A DNA stretch of 26,137 bases. Source: Candidatus Rifleibacteriota bacterium. Lineage in GTDB: Bacteria > Riflebacteria > Ozemobacteria > Ozemobacterales > Ozemobacteraceae. Each line of letters starts with the position of its first letter. Within the stretch, counting starts at the first letter, position 1. A model generated the notes under the pieces. That model ran no database searches. It was not told where the DNA came from and worked only from the letters and a program-made list of their open reading frames with translations. Positions 1 to 7,844 of this stretch are shown here, one piece after another. The stretch spans positions 1-26,137 of the forward strand of contig JAKQQP010000274.1 in NCBI GenBank assembly GCA_029564115.1. The letters are read 5' to 3'. The position numbers were made by a program, and so were the translations under genes.

Positions 1-532
1 CGGCGCCCTTCAAATGATTTTTGACAAATTCGATAATGTCCTTTTGCAGAGCAGCGACCATGATCTGAGTCAGGGCTTTTTCTTCTTTCATGACATCGCC
101 CTGAACGTTGTAGCCGAGAACAGCGTTACCCATGGAAAAGGGCATCTGTTTGTTCGCTTCTACGCTGACTGCTTCTGTCAGCTTGTCTTTGTCGACTACC
201 GGTGGAATCTCGATGCAGCGGATGGTGACTTCGCGGTTGGAGGCGAAAGTTATGGCTCTTTTGGTTTGAATCTCGTTGTCGTAGAGAAGTTCGGTTATAT
301 GTGTGGTTAAAAACTGCCGTAATTCTTTCAGGCAGTGCTCTCTTATGTCATCCTTGCTCATCGTCTCGCGTTGTTCGTCTGACAATTCAGCTTCGTAGGG
401 CGGAATAACAAGCTGTGAAAGGGTTTTGAGGACAGGATGACCGTTTTCGTCAGGCTTGACAAAGGCAAACTTCAGCGAAAACGAACCGACGTCGATCGCC
501 ACAAAGGGTTCGAAGGTTGAAGGGTCGGGCAT
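1..532 (-). CDS. pilM: PilM-like type IV pilus assembly ATPase, 5' part (gene runs off window)
   Basis: Only the first 177 codons are inside the window; the reading frame is open to base 1. The N-terminus has the actin-like phosphate-1 motif of PilM (VAIDVGSFSLKFAFV, residues 11-25). Further on, EIPPVVDKDKLTEAVSVEA followed by KQMPF is the PilM signature in which a proline pair precedes a helix and an M/I-P-F motif. In the family PilM is a cytoplasmic actin-fold protein that binds the PilN tail and links the inner-membrane alignment complex to the pilus motors. The ATG is supported by GAGGA about six bases upstream. It lies downstream of the pilin gene on the same strand but is separated by a terminator, so it probably has its own promoter. 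pilN/O/P/Q would be expected beyond the left edge (inference). An EpsE/GspL-related alternative is less likely. Confidence 0.85.
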   Translation of the reverse strand, partial: MPDPSTFEPFVAIDVGSFSLKFAFVKPDENGHPVLKTLSQLVIPPYEAELSDEQRETMSKDDIREHCLKELRQFLTTHITELLYDNEIQTKRAITFASNREVTIRCIEIPPVVDKDKLTEAVSVEANKQMPFSMGNAVLGYNVQGDVMKEEKALTQIMVAALQKDIIEFVKNHLKGA

Positions 533-610
533 GTGTTTCCTCGATAGCCGAAATTTGCACTTATAATTTAATCTAAAACAGACTTCAAGAGCAAATTAAA
601 CCTTGATTGC

Positions 611-645
611 GAAAATAGAAAACGGCTCGAACGAACTCGAGCCGT
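611..645 (-). terminator. Rho-independent terminator after the pilin gene
   Basis: Read on the minus strand, a perfect 9-bp stem (ACGGCTCGA / TCGAGCCGT, 622-645, six-base loop) is followed by TTTTCTATTTT. It starts 27 bases after the pilin stop codon and separates the pilin transcript from pilM. The stem and U-tract are seen directly; termination is inferred. Confidence 0.85.
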
Positions 646-671
646 CTGGAGGGACAAATTCTGGAGTGAGC

Positions 672-1238
672 TTAGTTAGTGAAGGCTTTTCTGACTCTGG
701 CAACTGAAAGAACGATGTCGTCTTCCGTTCCGTCTGCTATTTTTTCGGCGTTCAGGGCATCCTGCAGTTTACCTCTCGCGCCGTCGGGCCCGACGGATAT
801 CAGATAAACGTTATTGCCAACGGCTTCATAAACGATCTCGTTGCCCCATGAGTCATACATGAAATCGGAGGGATCTGAATCCATGTAGGGCCCTTTCCAT
901 TTGCGACCATAATTGCTGATCGCGTCGCATACCCCTGCGACTTCCTCGGTGACGAGAACATTTTTGGCAAGATCTGTGCCGGAAAGAACGGAAGGAGCGC
1001 AATACGCACCGATTTTACCTGCCTGGTCGGCGTTTCCGGTGAATGGCAGGCGCCCGACATCGTTCTGGTATGCAAGCATTGCACTTTTTAACGATGACAG
1101 CTTGGATTTGGTTGCTGAAGCTCGACCCTGGTCCGTTATCGAACCGATCATGGGCCCGGCTACTGATGCCAGGACTGCGATAACGATAATGACTACCATT
1201 ATTTCCATCAAAGTAAAACCGGTTCTGTTTTTAATCAT
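672..1238 (-). CDS. GspG-type major pseudopilin / type IV prepilin
   Basis: 188 residues. A short basic leader ends in Gly7, followed by FTLMEIMVVIIVIAVLAS. This is the class III prepilin site: cleavage after Gly, N-methyl-Phe at +1 and Glu at +5. The C-terminal half carries the T2SSG layout: GPYM, then DSWGNEIVYE, then ISVGPDGARG and a TEDDIV tail, which in GspG forms a calcium-binding loop. It should be processed by a prepilin peptidase (not in the window) and polymerised by the PilB/PilC pair at 6.6-9.5 kb. An upstream in-frame ATG at 1286 was rejected because it lies upstream of the predicted transcription start; the chosen ATG follows GGAGGGAG about eight bases upstream. The mature chain has no N-X-S/T sequon. 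Whether it is the main pilin of a T4P or a T2SS pseudopilin cannot be decided here. Confidence 0.88.
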   Translation of the reverse strand: MIKNRTGFTLMEIMVVIIVIAVLASVAGPMIGSITDQGRASATKSKLSSLKSAMLAYQNDVGRLPFTGNADQAGKIGAYCAPSVLSGTDLAKNVLVTEEVAGVCDAISNYGRKWKGPYMDSDPSDFMYDSWGNEIVYEAVGNNVYLISVGPDGARGKLQDALNAEKIADGTEDDIVLSVARVRKAFTN

Positions 1239-1268
1239 TTTTTTATCTCCCTCCGCTAAGCTATATGC

Positions 1269-1296
1269 AATATAGCGGTCTTTCATTGATCGTCAA
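1269..1296 (-). promoter_or_regulatory. Sigma-70-type promoter of the pilin gene
   Basis: On the minus strand there is TTGACG (1291-1296), a 16-bp spacer and TATATT (1269-1274). The predicted start near 1262 leaves a leader of about 25 bases carrying the GGAGG ribosome site. It also argues against translation starting at the upstream in-frame ATG (1286). Confidence 0.75.
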
Positions 1297-1316
1297 GGGT
1301 ATTTTTTTAAATTATG

Positions 1317-1344
1317 TTCACAAGTCAGAAAAAGATAGTATACT
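1317..1344 (+). promoter_or_regulatory. Probable sigma-70-type promoter of the STT3-like gene
   Basis: TTCACA (1317-1322), a 16-bp spacer and TATACT (1339-1344), about 28 bases before the ATG at 1372. It is divergent from the pilin promoter, whose -35 box is only about 20 bases away, so the two could influence each other. Confidence 0.55.
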
Positions 1345-1371
1345 CTCCCAATCCTATTTTCAAGAGATTTT

Positions 1372-3630
1372 ATGTTCACCTTACCAAAAAAAATAATTTT
1401 TTTGTGCCTTTTGCTTCTATCGGCAGTTTCTTTGTTCTGGTTTACATCTCATGTTTTAGAAAAATTTCCCTGGGAGGGGCAATACCCCCAGCGCGACCCT
1501 GATTCACTGCTGTTTGCAAGACTGTTTGAGCAGTCGGTTCTTCGCGAAAAAATTCTCGAAACCGATAACTACGGCGCCTATCCGTATGAAATCAAGCACG
1601 GCTTTGCGCCTTTTTACATGTATTTTCTGGTGCAGGCAACGGGGTTGTTTTACACGATTTTTCCGAATTGCGGCTTCGACCCTGTTAATGTTGCCGGTAT
1701 TCTGCCGGTAATATTTACCTGGTTGACCGGAATAATCGTCCTGCTTTCTCTCTGGTTCATTTCGCGCAACTCCAGGATTGTTTTATTCAGCGCTTTCTGC
1801 ATGCTTCCTGGTTATGCGTCAATCATGGTTGGCACTTTCCTTAAGCTCGACTATGACTTTCTCATCTCTTTCTATATCTGGTCATGGATATGCCTGAACG
1901 CCATATTCATGCATCGGCCATCCGCCCTGGCCAAAATTGCCGCCGGCATAATCGCGGCTTTGTTTGTTGCCACATGGTCTGGGGCGCCGTTTTTTTTCTT
2001 TTTCGTTACCATTTATGGCTTTGCTCTCTGGCTTGCTGCAGCCAGGGAGTCTTCAGACTGCCTCGAGTTCTCATGCTCCGGAATGCTTATCGGCGGAATT
2101 TTGAATTTGCTCTTTATACTTTCAGGGAAAAATTCCGCTCAAATATTCAGTATTAACAAATATAGTTTGTTTCAGCCGTTGTGTCTGGTTATCGGCGGCT
2201 TTTTTCTAATGTCGTTAAAATATTTTGCGAGTCTGAAAAGATCGCGGACTGTTGGCTTGCTTACCATGTTTGCCGCTTCTGCAGCCATCGCGCTGATTTT
2301 CAGAGGCCAGATTCTGCAGTCGACCGGTATTCTGCTGCAAAAAGACCCTGTTCACAAAGAGATTTCCGAGCTGGTATCCATTTTTAGGCCCAGCAAGCTG
2401 GTGACAAGCACCAGTGAGGTGGCGACCCTGGTTGAAAACCTTGGCTGGCCAGTTATACTACTGCCTTTCTTTATCATTTTCAGACCGACCGGTCTAAGCC
2501 CTGTTTCGGGGAGGCTGTTCAAATTCTGGTTGGTAGCGATGACCCTTCTTACTTCTTACCAGATCAGGTATATCAGGTGGCTTACGGTTGGCAATGGATT
2601 GTATGCCGGCATTGTCTTTTCTCACCTCTGGGACATCACATCAGCACAGCTGCGTCGCGAGAGCTGGAAAAATCTGTTGCTGGCGCTGGCATTTTTCCCG
2701 GCTCTGCTGGTGTTTTCGCTGCAGAGTTTTTCTAATGCCAGGTTAGATCTCAAACTTAGTGATCTGAGAATAGAGGCCTACAACTGGATTGCAGCCAACA
2801 CACCTGTGACTTCCGGGTATTTTGATGAAAACAGACCTGAATACAGCATTCTTTCAACCTGGGGAGAAGGCAATCTGCTTTCTTATTACACGCGCCGGCC
2901 GGTGGCCACGAACAACGCCATGTGGGGTTATAAAACCATGGCTGATATTTTTTCGACTTCGAACGAAGACGATGCCTTTGCTTTATGCAATAAAATGGGG
3001 GTCAGATACATTTTTATCAGCACGGCAAGAGATTTTGGCGATGAGGCATGCAGTTTCTGGGCCACTTTTAAAAGTTTGCCCGAAAAACCAGAATACGAAC
3101 TGCAATACAAACAAATAGAATTGTTGCCCAGACAGGTTTTTTCGAAATGGTTTTATTTCTGGTTACGCGACAATCTCTCTCTGACGCGGCTTGGCGAATT
3201 CAACCCGGGGACCAGATTCAGAGTAATCTATGCCTCAAAAGCTGACAAGGCCACGATTTCTTCTTACATTCTGTTCGAGCGTGTTGCCGGGGCCAGATTG
3301 AACTTTTCTGCTGACCCGGGCAGCGAAGCATCGATTTCGCTGATGATCAAGATAGCCGGCAAGGAATTTCTTTACAAGACCAACGCAGTTGCCGACCAGA
3401 ACGGTAAAGTGACGTTCGTTTTGCCATACTCGACAGGGCATCATGGCGGCCGAGTTCAGACAGAGCCATTTTATAAGCTTGCTTTTTTCGAGAACCAGGC
3501 AATGGTGAAGGCGACCGTAAAAATCAGCAACGCAGAAGTGCTTGAAGGGGGAGTTGCCGCAGATTTAACCAGGCTTCCGCTCCAGGCGGGGCACGCACTT
3601 AACTCCGATGAGTCTGTCGAGGGCCCTTAG
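1372..3630 (+). CDS. STT3/PglB-like oligosaccharyltransferase (membrane glycosyltransferase)
   Basis: 752 residues: about ten or more hydrophobic segments over residues 1-430, then a soluble, probably periplasmic C-terminal domain. Features matching STT3/AglB/PglB are an acidic motif in the first external loop (RDPDSLL, D42/D44), a second acidic pair (LKLDYDF, D160/D162), and AYNWIAANTP leading into LSTWGEGNLLSYYTRRPVA and a GVRYIFIS strand. This last part occupies the position of the WWDYG sequon-binding block, here written as W497-G-E-G. Family members transfer lipid-linked glycans to asparagine in N-X-S/T on exported proteins. The ATG is preceded by AAGAGA at short spacing. Next to pilin genes and with GT2s downstream, it may decorate surface proteins (inference). 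The alternative is a PMT/ArnT-type GT-C enzyme, but the WGEG-RRP block favours STT3. Confidence 0.75.
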   Translation: MFTLPKKIIFLCLLLLSAVSLFWFTSHVLEKFPWEGQYPQRDPDSLLFARLFEQSVLREKILETDNYGAYPYEIKHGFAPFYMYFLVQATGLFYTIFPNCGFDPVNVAGILPVIFTWLTGIIVLLSLWFISRNSRIVLFSAFCMLPGYASIMVGTFLKLDYDFLISFYIWSWICLNAIFMHRPSALAKIAAGIIAALFVATWSGAPFFFFFVTIYGFALWLAAARESSDCLEFSCSGMLIGGILNLLFILSGKNSAQIFSINKYSLFQPLCLVIGGFFLMSLKYFASLKRSRTVGLLTMFAASAAIALIFRGQILQSTGILLQKDPVHKEISELVSIFRPSKLVTSTSEVATLVENLGWPVILLPFFIIFRPTGLSPVSGRLFKFWLVAMTLLTSYQIRYIRWLTVGNGLYAGIVFSHLWDITSAQLRRESWKNLLLALAFFPALLVFSLQSFSNARLDLKLSDLRIEAYNWIAANTPVTSGYFDENRPEYSILSTWGEGNLLSYYTRRPVATNNAMWGYKTMADIFSTSNEDDAFALCNKMGVRYIFISTARDFGDEACSFWATFKSLPEKPEYELQYKQIELLPRQVFSKWFYFWLRDNLSLTRLGEFNPGTRFRVIYASKADKATISSYILFERVAGARLNFSADPGSEASISLMIKIAGKEFLYKTNAVADQNGKVTFVLPYSTGHHGGRVQTEPFYKLAFFENQAMVKATVKISNAEVLEGGVAADLTRLPLQAGHALNSDESVEGP

Positions 3631-3703
3631 CGCTGTCGCAAGAGCAAGTTATAAGAACCCCTTCAAAATCGCGCAGCCCTAAACTTCAGGGAGTGAATTA
3701 ACC

Positions 3704-3725
3704 GGCCAATGTCTATTGGTCTTTT
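3704..3725 (+). terminator. Weak intrinsic terminator after the STT3-like gene
   Basis: GGCCAAT - GTCT - ATTGGTC forms a 7-bp stem with one G-T wobble and a four-base loop, followed by TTTT. It lies 73 bases after the STT3 stop, before the convergent DUF2304 gene. The stem is short, so this is tentative. Confidence 0.5.
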
Positions 3726-3740
3726 CGCATTCGCCTGCTT

Positions 3741-3761
3741 CTATCCACTATCCACTACTCA
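3741..3761. repeat. CTATCCA heptamer repeat, short array
   Basis: Two perfect CTATCCA units followed by a CTACTCA variant. The array runs into the 3' end of the DUF2304 gene and supplies its TAG stop codon. The same heptamer appears in a longer array at 15083-15124. Confidence 0.7.
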
Positions 3762-4126
3762 CTCTTCTTTTTTTTTCGCAGGTCGGCTATTTGGTCCTGC
3801 AGAAGAGCCAGTTCCTGAGTCAGATTTTTTATGCTGTCGTTGTTTTTGCTGATAACGACAGAAAACTGTATCAAAATAAGAATAATAGCGATAATCAACA
3901 TTAAAAAAAGCAGGGCAGGTGGGTAGTAGATTCCGACTATTCCTGCCAGAAAGTCCAATCCCTGCTTCCAGAAAGAGAATAAAATAAAAATAGCGCCGAA
4001 AATAAGCCAGAGAAGGGCATAAGCTTCTTTGATCAGTTTAATTCTGATCAACTCAAGGACTCCCAGCAAAAAAACGAAACTGCCGATTATCGAGATTATC
4101 TGAATTCTTTCGATGCCTGTTAACAT
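3755..4126 (-). CDS. DUF2304 family small membrane protein
   Basis: 123 residues with three strongly hydrophobic segments (about 8-23, 37-54 and 66-90) and a charged coiled-coil-like tail ending in a Lys run. Length, topology and the start ERIQIISIIGSFVFLLGVLELIR match DUF2304. Members of this family typically sit beside a DPM-like GT2, as here. The start codon overlaps the end of the GT2 gene by 7 bases, so translation is probably coupled. Its function is not established; a role as membrane partner of the glycosyltransferase is inferred from conserved pairing. Confidence 0.82.
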   Translation of the reverse strand: MLTGIERIQIISIIGSFVFLLGVLELIRIKLIKEAYALLWLIFGAIFILFSFWKQGLDFLAGIVGIYYPPALLFLMLIIAIILILIQFSVVISKNNDSIKNLTQELALLQDQIADLRKKKKSE

Positions 4127-4848
4127 TGCTTGTCTGTCCTTGTTTCGGGTTGTCTGATAAAGATAAAGAGCATTGCAAGAGTTACTTTGAGCATGAAATA
4201 GATCGAAAAACCTGCTGAGATCGAAGATCGCCCGGCTATCCTGTCACGCATGACAACGGGGACTTCCCGAATCCGCAGATTGTTTTTTGAGGCAAGTATG
4301 AGTTCTTCGGGCTCAGGGTAATCAAAAGTGGGGTAGTGCTCCGACATGAACTGCAAAGCCCTATGATTGTATGCTCTGAAGCCGGAGGTCGGGTCGGTGA
4401 ACCTTTGCCCTGTCAGCAGAAAACTTAAGAGTTGTAGATACATTATACCAAGACGCCGATAAATAGAGGAGCGAAACCCGGTATTTTCGGTCAGAAACCT
4501 TGATCCTATTACAATGTCGGCGCTGTCATCGAGCAGCGGTAGCAACACATCATCTATGGCGGCAGGAGGGTGTTGCCCGTCACCGTCAACTTTTACGGCG
4601 CAATTCATCTTCGAGCGCACTGCATATTTTAAACCGGTCTGAACGGCTCCCCCCACACCGAGATTTGTCGCCAGATTCAAAACAACGGCTTTGCCGGTTT
4701 TTTGCGCCACATCTGCGGTCTGGTCTTCAGAGGCATCATTTACGACTACAATATGAAACTGCGGGGCATAATGAGCCGTTTCTTCAATTACCCGGGCAAT
4801 GTTGCCCTGCTCGTTGAAGCAGGGGATTATGATGCAACCTTTGTTCAT
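4120..4848 (-). CDS. GT2 glycosyltransferase, dolichyl/polyprenyl-phosphate sugar synthase-like
   Basis: 242 residues from the chosen ATG. GT-A fold: CIIIPCFNEQGNI at the N-terminus, VVVNDASEDQT (D38), the metal-binding KVDGDGQHPP (D88/D90), GSRF, and the DPTSGFRAYNHRA acceptor-side motif typical of DPM/GtrB-like enzymes. One hydrophobic helix lies near the C-terminus (about 216-233). Such enzymes load a sugar from a nucleotide donor onto a polyprenyl phosphate at the inner membrane, which could feed the STT3-like transferase or other GT-C enzymes. An in-frame extension of 20 codons exists (ATG ending at 4908) but is not family-like. Neither start has a clear SD, so the start is uncertain. 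Confidence 0.87.
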   Translation of the reverse strand: MNKGCIIIPCFNEQGNIARVIEETAHYAPQFHIVVVNDASEDQTADVAQKTGKAVVLNLATNLGVGGAVQTGLKYAVRSKMNCAVKVDGDGQHPPAAIDDVLLPLLDDSADIVIGSRFLTENTGFRSSIYRRLGIMYLQLLSFLLTGQRFTDPTSGFRAYNHRALQFMSEHYPTFDYPEPEELILASKNNLRIREVPVVMRDRIAGRSSISAGFSIYFMLKVTLAMLFIFIRQPETRTDKQC

Positions 4849-4907
4849 GTGTTTATAAACCGACAATTTAGCTTGAAAAACAATTCTAAGATCTGCTGTA
4901 AACCACA

Positions 4908-4916
4908 TGTTATAAT
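4908..4916 (+). promoter_or_regulatory. Extended -10 promoter candidate for the GT2/methyltransferase pair
   Basis: TGTTATAAT: a perfect TATAAT (4911-4916) with the TGn extension and no recognisable -35 box. It lies about 50 bases before the ATG at 4967 and faces away from the divergent GT2 gene. Confidence 0.5.
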
Positions 4917-4966
4917 GTTTTTGCCTCGTTAAAAAGCTTTTTATTTTAGGTTGCCGACAAATTTAT

Positions 4967-5983
4967 ATGCCAGCAGTTTCTGTAATTATACTGAATTGGA
5001 ACGGGTTGCCACATCTGTCTGAATGTCTTGACAGCCTTAGAAACCAGACATATCAGGATTTTGAATGTGTCGTCGTCGATAATGGCTCTCATGATGCCTC
5101 TGTAGATTATTTGAAAACTTCACATTCGTGGGTTCGTCTGCTCGAACTCGATAAAAATACGGGCTTTGCCGCCGGCAACAATCTTGGCTTCCGCGCCAGC
5201 AGCGGCCGTTTTGTCGTTACTCTGAACAATGACACAGTCGTCGATAAAAACTGGTTGCAGGAGCTGGTCAGTGTTGCTGAAAGCGATCACGATACCGGTA
5301 TGGTTGCGTCAAGAATCTGCAATTATTACGAGCCTGATGTTATCGACTCGCTTGGCATGAAAATCTGCCTCGACGGCATGTCGCGCGGCGCATTTCGCGG
5401 TCGCAAATTCAGCGAACTTCGCTCTGTTCCTGACAGCACTCTTTTGCCATCAGCCTGCGCTGCCCTTTATCGCCGGGAAATGCTTGACCAGGTTGGATTT
5501 TTTGCAGAAGAATTCTTTGCTTATTGTGAAGACACAGACCTGGGGTTGCGTGGTATTCGAGCCGGCTGGAACTCCAGATTGGCACCAGATGCAATCGTTT
5601 ATCATAAATATTCCGCTACCGCAGGTTCTTTTTCTCCATTCAAGCTTTTCCTGGTGGAACGCAACCACTTCTGGACGGCAGCAAGAAATTTTCCACCCCT
5701 TCTTTTGCTGCTTTTGCCTTTAACGACTTTGATGCGTTATTTGATGCAGGCAGTAGCTGTTCTGGCAAACAGAGGTTCTGGAGCCGGGTTACGAGCCAGT
5801 TCAAGCAAAGCTGCCTGCGTAAATGCTATTTTAAGAGCAGTATGGGCAGGTTTGGCCTGCCCGGTCTATCTGGTCAGATCCAGAGAGTCTGCCAAAAGCG
5901 GTAAAAATATCCGCGACGCGGCTTTTTTGAGAATATTGAGAAAGTCACTTTTAAAATTTTCTGACCTTCTCGATATGGCATGA
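4967..5983 (+). CDS. GT2 glycosyltransferase, rhamnosyltransferase-like (WcaA/RfbN type)
   Basis: 338 residues. The N-terminal GT-A domain shows VSVIILNWNGLPHLSECLDSL, VVVDNGSHDAS, NTGFAAGNNLGFR and the metal site TLNNDTVVD; the acceptor region has GFFAEEFFAYCEDTDLGLR. This pattern is typical of GT2 enzymes that add rhamnose or related sugars to lipid-linked glycans. A hydrophobic stretch around residues 240-262 may sit at the membrane. No strong SD precedes the ATG. The next gene begins immediately after the stop codon, so the two form an operon. The sugar specificity cannot be read from the sequence. Confidence 0.88.
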   Translation: MPAVSVIILNWNGLPHLSECLDSLRNQTYQDFECVVVDNGSHDASVDYLKTSHSWVRLLELDKNTGFAAGNNLGFRASSGRFVVTLNNDTVVDKNWLQELVSVAESDHDTGMVASRICNYYEPDVIDSLGMKICLDGMSRGAFRGRKFSELRSVPDSTLLPSACAALYRREMLDQVGFFAEEFFAYCEDTDLGLRGIRAGWNSRLAPDAIVYHKYSATAGSFSPFKLFLVERNHFWTAARNFPPLLLLLLPLTTLMRYLMQAVAVLANRGSGAGLRASSSKAACVNAILRAVWAGLACPVYLVRSRESAKSGKNIRDAAFLRILRKSLLKFSDLLDMA

Positions 5984-6613
5984 GTGTTTGGTTATTCAAA
6001 AATTGATTGGGGAACAGCTTTGACCGAAAAAAATGAGGAATTCGAATATTTTTGCCGCTTGCGTAATATTCTGCTTCCTGGCCTGCTGAATAAAAGGTGG
6101 CTTGTCGCCCCTGTTCTTAAACGTTGTGCAGCAAAATTCGGGCAACGTATTCTCGAAGTAGGCTCTGGCACTGGCAGTGGTATTTTCGGAGCCTATCCCG
6201 ACAAGGTTACTGGTATCGATATTAATCGCCACGCTGTTGAATATTGTCTTGAGCGACGGTATAAAGCCTGTCTGATCAAGCCCACAGAACTGTTTCCTTT
6301 TGCCGACGGCTTTTTTGACGTCTGCGTGCTCGACAATGTGATCGAGCATATTGCAGACTCGAAACACACGATAGATGAATGTCTGCGCGTAACAAAGACA
6401 AGAGGTGGGCTTATTCTGGTCGTACCCGGCAAAAAGGGGTTCGATTCAGATTCTGACCACAAAAAGTTTTATGGGCAAAACGAACTTGCTGTGCTCGATC
6501 AACGAATTATACTGACCAAACTTTTTTCTTTGCCAATATTTTTTAAAAGCAATTTTATTGCTTCGGTTTTTGCTTCTTATTGTCTTGTGGCCGTATACCG
6601 AAAAAAGAGCTGA
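5984..6613 (+). CDS. Class I SAM-dependent methyltransferase (Methyltransf_11 type)
   Basis: 209 residues starting at a GTG that directly abuts the TGA of the GT2 gene. Motif I is ILEVGSGTGSG (residues 56-66), followed by VTGIDIN, the acidic strand-2 end, and VCVLDNVIEHI in the motif IV/post-I region. The substrate is unknown. In a glycan locus such enzymes often methylate a sugar or lipid-linked glycan to cap a chain (inference). The C-terminus (residues 170-205) is hydrophobic. The gene converges on pilC with only 8 bases between stop codons, and no terminator is visible there. Confidence 0.82.
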   Translation: MFGYSKIDWGTALTEKNEEFEYFCRLRNILLPGLLNKRWLVAPVLKRCAAKFGQRILEVGSGTGSGIFGAYPDKVTGIDINRHAVEYCLERRYKACLIKPTELFPFADGFFDVCVLDNVIEHIADSKHTIDECLRVTKTRGGLILVVPGKKGFDSDSDHKKFYGQNELAVLDQRIILTKLFSLPIFFKSNFIASVFASYCLVAVYRKKS

Positions 6614-6621
6614 AAATATCT

Positions 6622-7821
6622 TTATTTCATGCTCTGACTCATTTTGAAGAGGGGCATGAATACCGAAAGGGCGATGGCGCCGATAATGATACCCATCCCG
6701 ACTGTCAGCAGTGGTGTAATTGCCGAAGTCAGCCCGTCGAGAGCTTCTTTGACCTCACGATCGTAAAAATCGGCAGCCTTGGAAAGCATGACATCGAGAT
6801 TACCCGTGTTTTCGCCGACTTCGATCATCTTTTTGACCATCGGCGGAAAAATCGTCACTTTGGTCAGGGTGCTTGCCAGCGTATTGCCCTGCTGAACGCC
6901 GATTGCCATGTTCGAGATCATGTCTTCCATCAGCGGGTTGCCCATTACCGAGCCGGTGATCTGCAGTGCCTGCAGAATCGGAACCCCGGCGCCCAGCAGT
7001 GAGCAAAAGGTTCGAGAAAAGCGGCTGACCGCAATCTTTTGCGAAAGAGGGCCAATGATCGGGCCTTTGAGAGTGAAGTGGGCCATGAGAATTTTGCCTG
7101 GCTTGGTTTTCAGCAAGGCGTAAATTCCGAATGCCGTGCCCGCAGCCCCTGCGGCCACCATGGCCGAATTCTGAATAAGCATGTCGGAGGCGAACATCAT
7201 GATCTCTGTGATTTTAGGCAGTTCAACCTTCATTTTTTTGAACATCGTCGAAAAGTTCGGAAATATCTTTACCAGCAGAAAAATAACCCCGAGAACGGCG
7301 AGCACCAGCTGAATCACCGGCATCATCAAAGCGCCTTTAATTTTGCCTCGAATCTCTGCATCTGCTTCGGCAAAGGCTGCCAGGCGTTGCAGAACCTGAT
7401 CGAGCATACCACCGGCTTCCCCGGCTTCGCACATGTTGCAGTAAATTTTGTCGAACACCTTGGGGTGCTTGCGTATCGATGCCGAAAAAGATTGCCCCGA
7501 CTGCAGGTCACGACAGATGGTATTGAGAATATTTTTGAAAAACATGTTTTGAGTCTGATCGGCCAGAATACCAACGGATTCAACGAGGGGAATCGCAGCG
7601 CCAACAAGGGTGGAGAGCTGAACCGTGAAGACCATCATGTCTTTTTTCGAAACGCCGCCGCCAAATGAAAAACCTGCGGCAGCCTTGGCTTCTTTGGCTT
7701 TGATAAGGTAATAACCCTTGTCTGACAGGCGGTTAGCCAGTTCCTGCAGATTGGGCGCCTCGAGAGTTGTTTTGATTATCTCGCCTTTGGCGTCTTTAAC
7801 TTCACATTCGTATTTTGGCAT
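6622..7821 (-). CDS. pilC: Type IV pilus/type II secretion inner-membrane platform protein (PilC/GspF)
   Basis: 399 residues, the usual length for PilC/GspF. Two T2SSF domains are visible, roughly residues 64-186 and 268-390. Each has the LxxGxPLxxAL-like start (TLVGAAIPLVESVGIL; LLGAGVPILQALQIT) and a later E-x-G-E-x-x-G block (MCEAGEAGGMLDQVL; MIEVGENTGNLDVML). Membrane helices lie near residues 165-187, 215-237 and 370-390. PilC is the platform through which PilB drives pilin polymerisation. The N-terminus MPKYECEVKDAKGE is the typical cytoplasmic start, and GAGG five bases upstream supports the ATG. It lies 23 bases downstream of the ATPase gene in the same operon. Confidence 0.95.
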   Translation of the reverse strand: MPKYECEVKDAKGEIIKTTLEAPNLQELANRLSDKGYYLIKAKEAKAAAGFSFGGGVSKKDMMVFTVQLSTLVGAAIPLVESVGILADQTQNMFFKNILNTICRDLQSGQSFSASIRKHPKVFDKIYCNMCEAGEAGGMLDQVLQRLAAFAEADAEIRGKIKGALMMPVIQLVLAVLGVIFLLVKIFPNFSTMFKKMKVELPKITEIMMFASDMLIQNSAMVAAGAAGTAFGIYALLKTKPGKILMAHFTLKGPIIGPLSQKIAVSRFSRTFCSLLGAGVPILQALQITGSVMGNPLMEDMISNMAIGVQQGNTLASTLTKVTIFPPMVKKMIEVGENTGNLDVMLSKAADFYDREVKEALDGLTSAITPLLTVGMGIIIGAIALSVFMPLFKMSQSMK

Positions 7822-7844
7822 TTAAACCTCGCTTAAAACCTGCG

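Noticed and set aside
672..1238. Direct N-glycosylation of the encoded pilin by the neighbouring oligosaccharyltransferase
   Set aside because: The only N-X-T (NRT) is in the leader that is cleaved off; no N-X-S/T remains in the mature chain.
1314..1502. Small open frame starting with a near-copy (MFTSQKK) of the STT3 start (MFTLPKK)
   Set aside because: The similarity covers only about ten bases; the frame overlaps the predicted STT3 promoter and then runs out of frame through the gene. Probably chance.
7039..7668. Plus-strand open frame of 209 codons inside pilC
   Set aside because: Antisense to a certain PilC gene, rich in His/Gln/Arg as expected for a mirror frame, with no recognisable domain.
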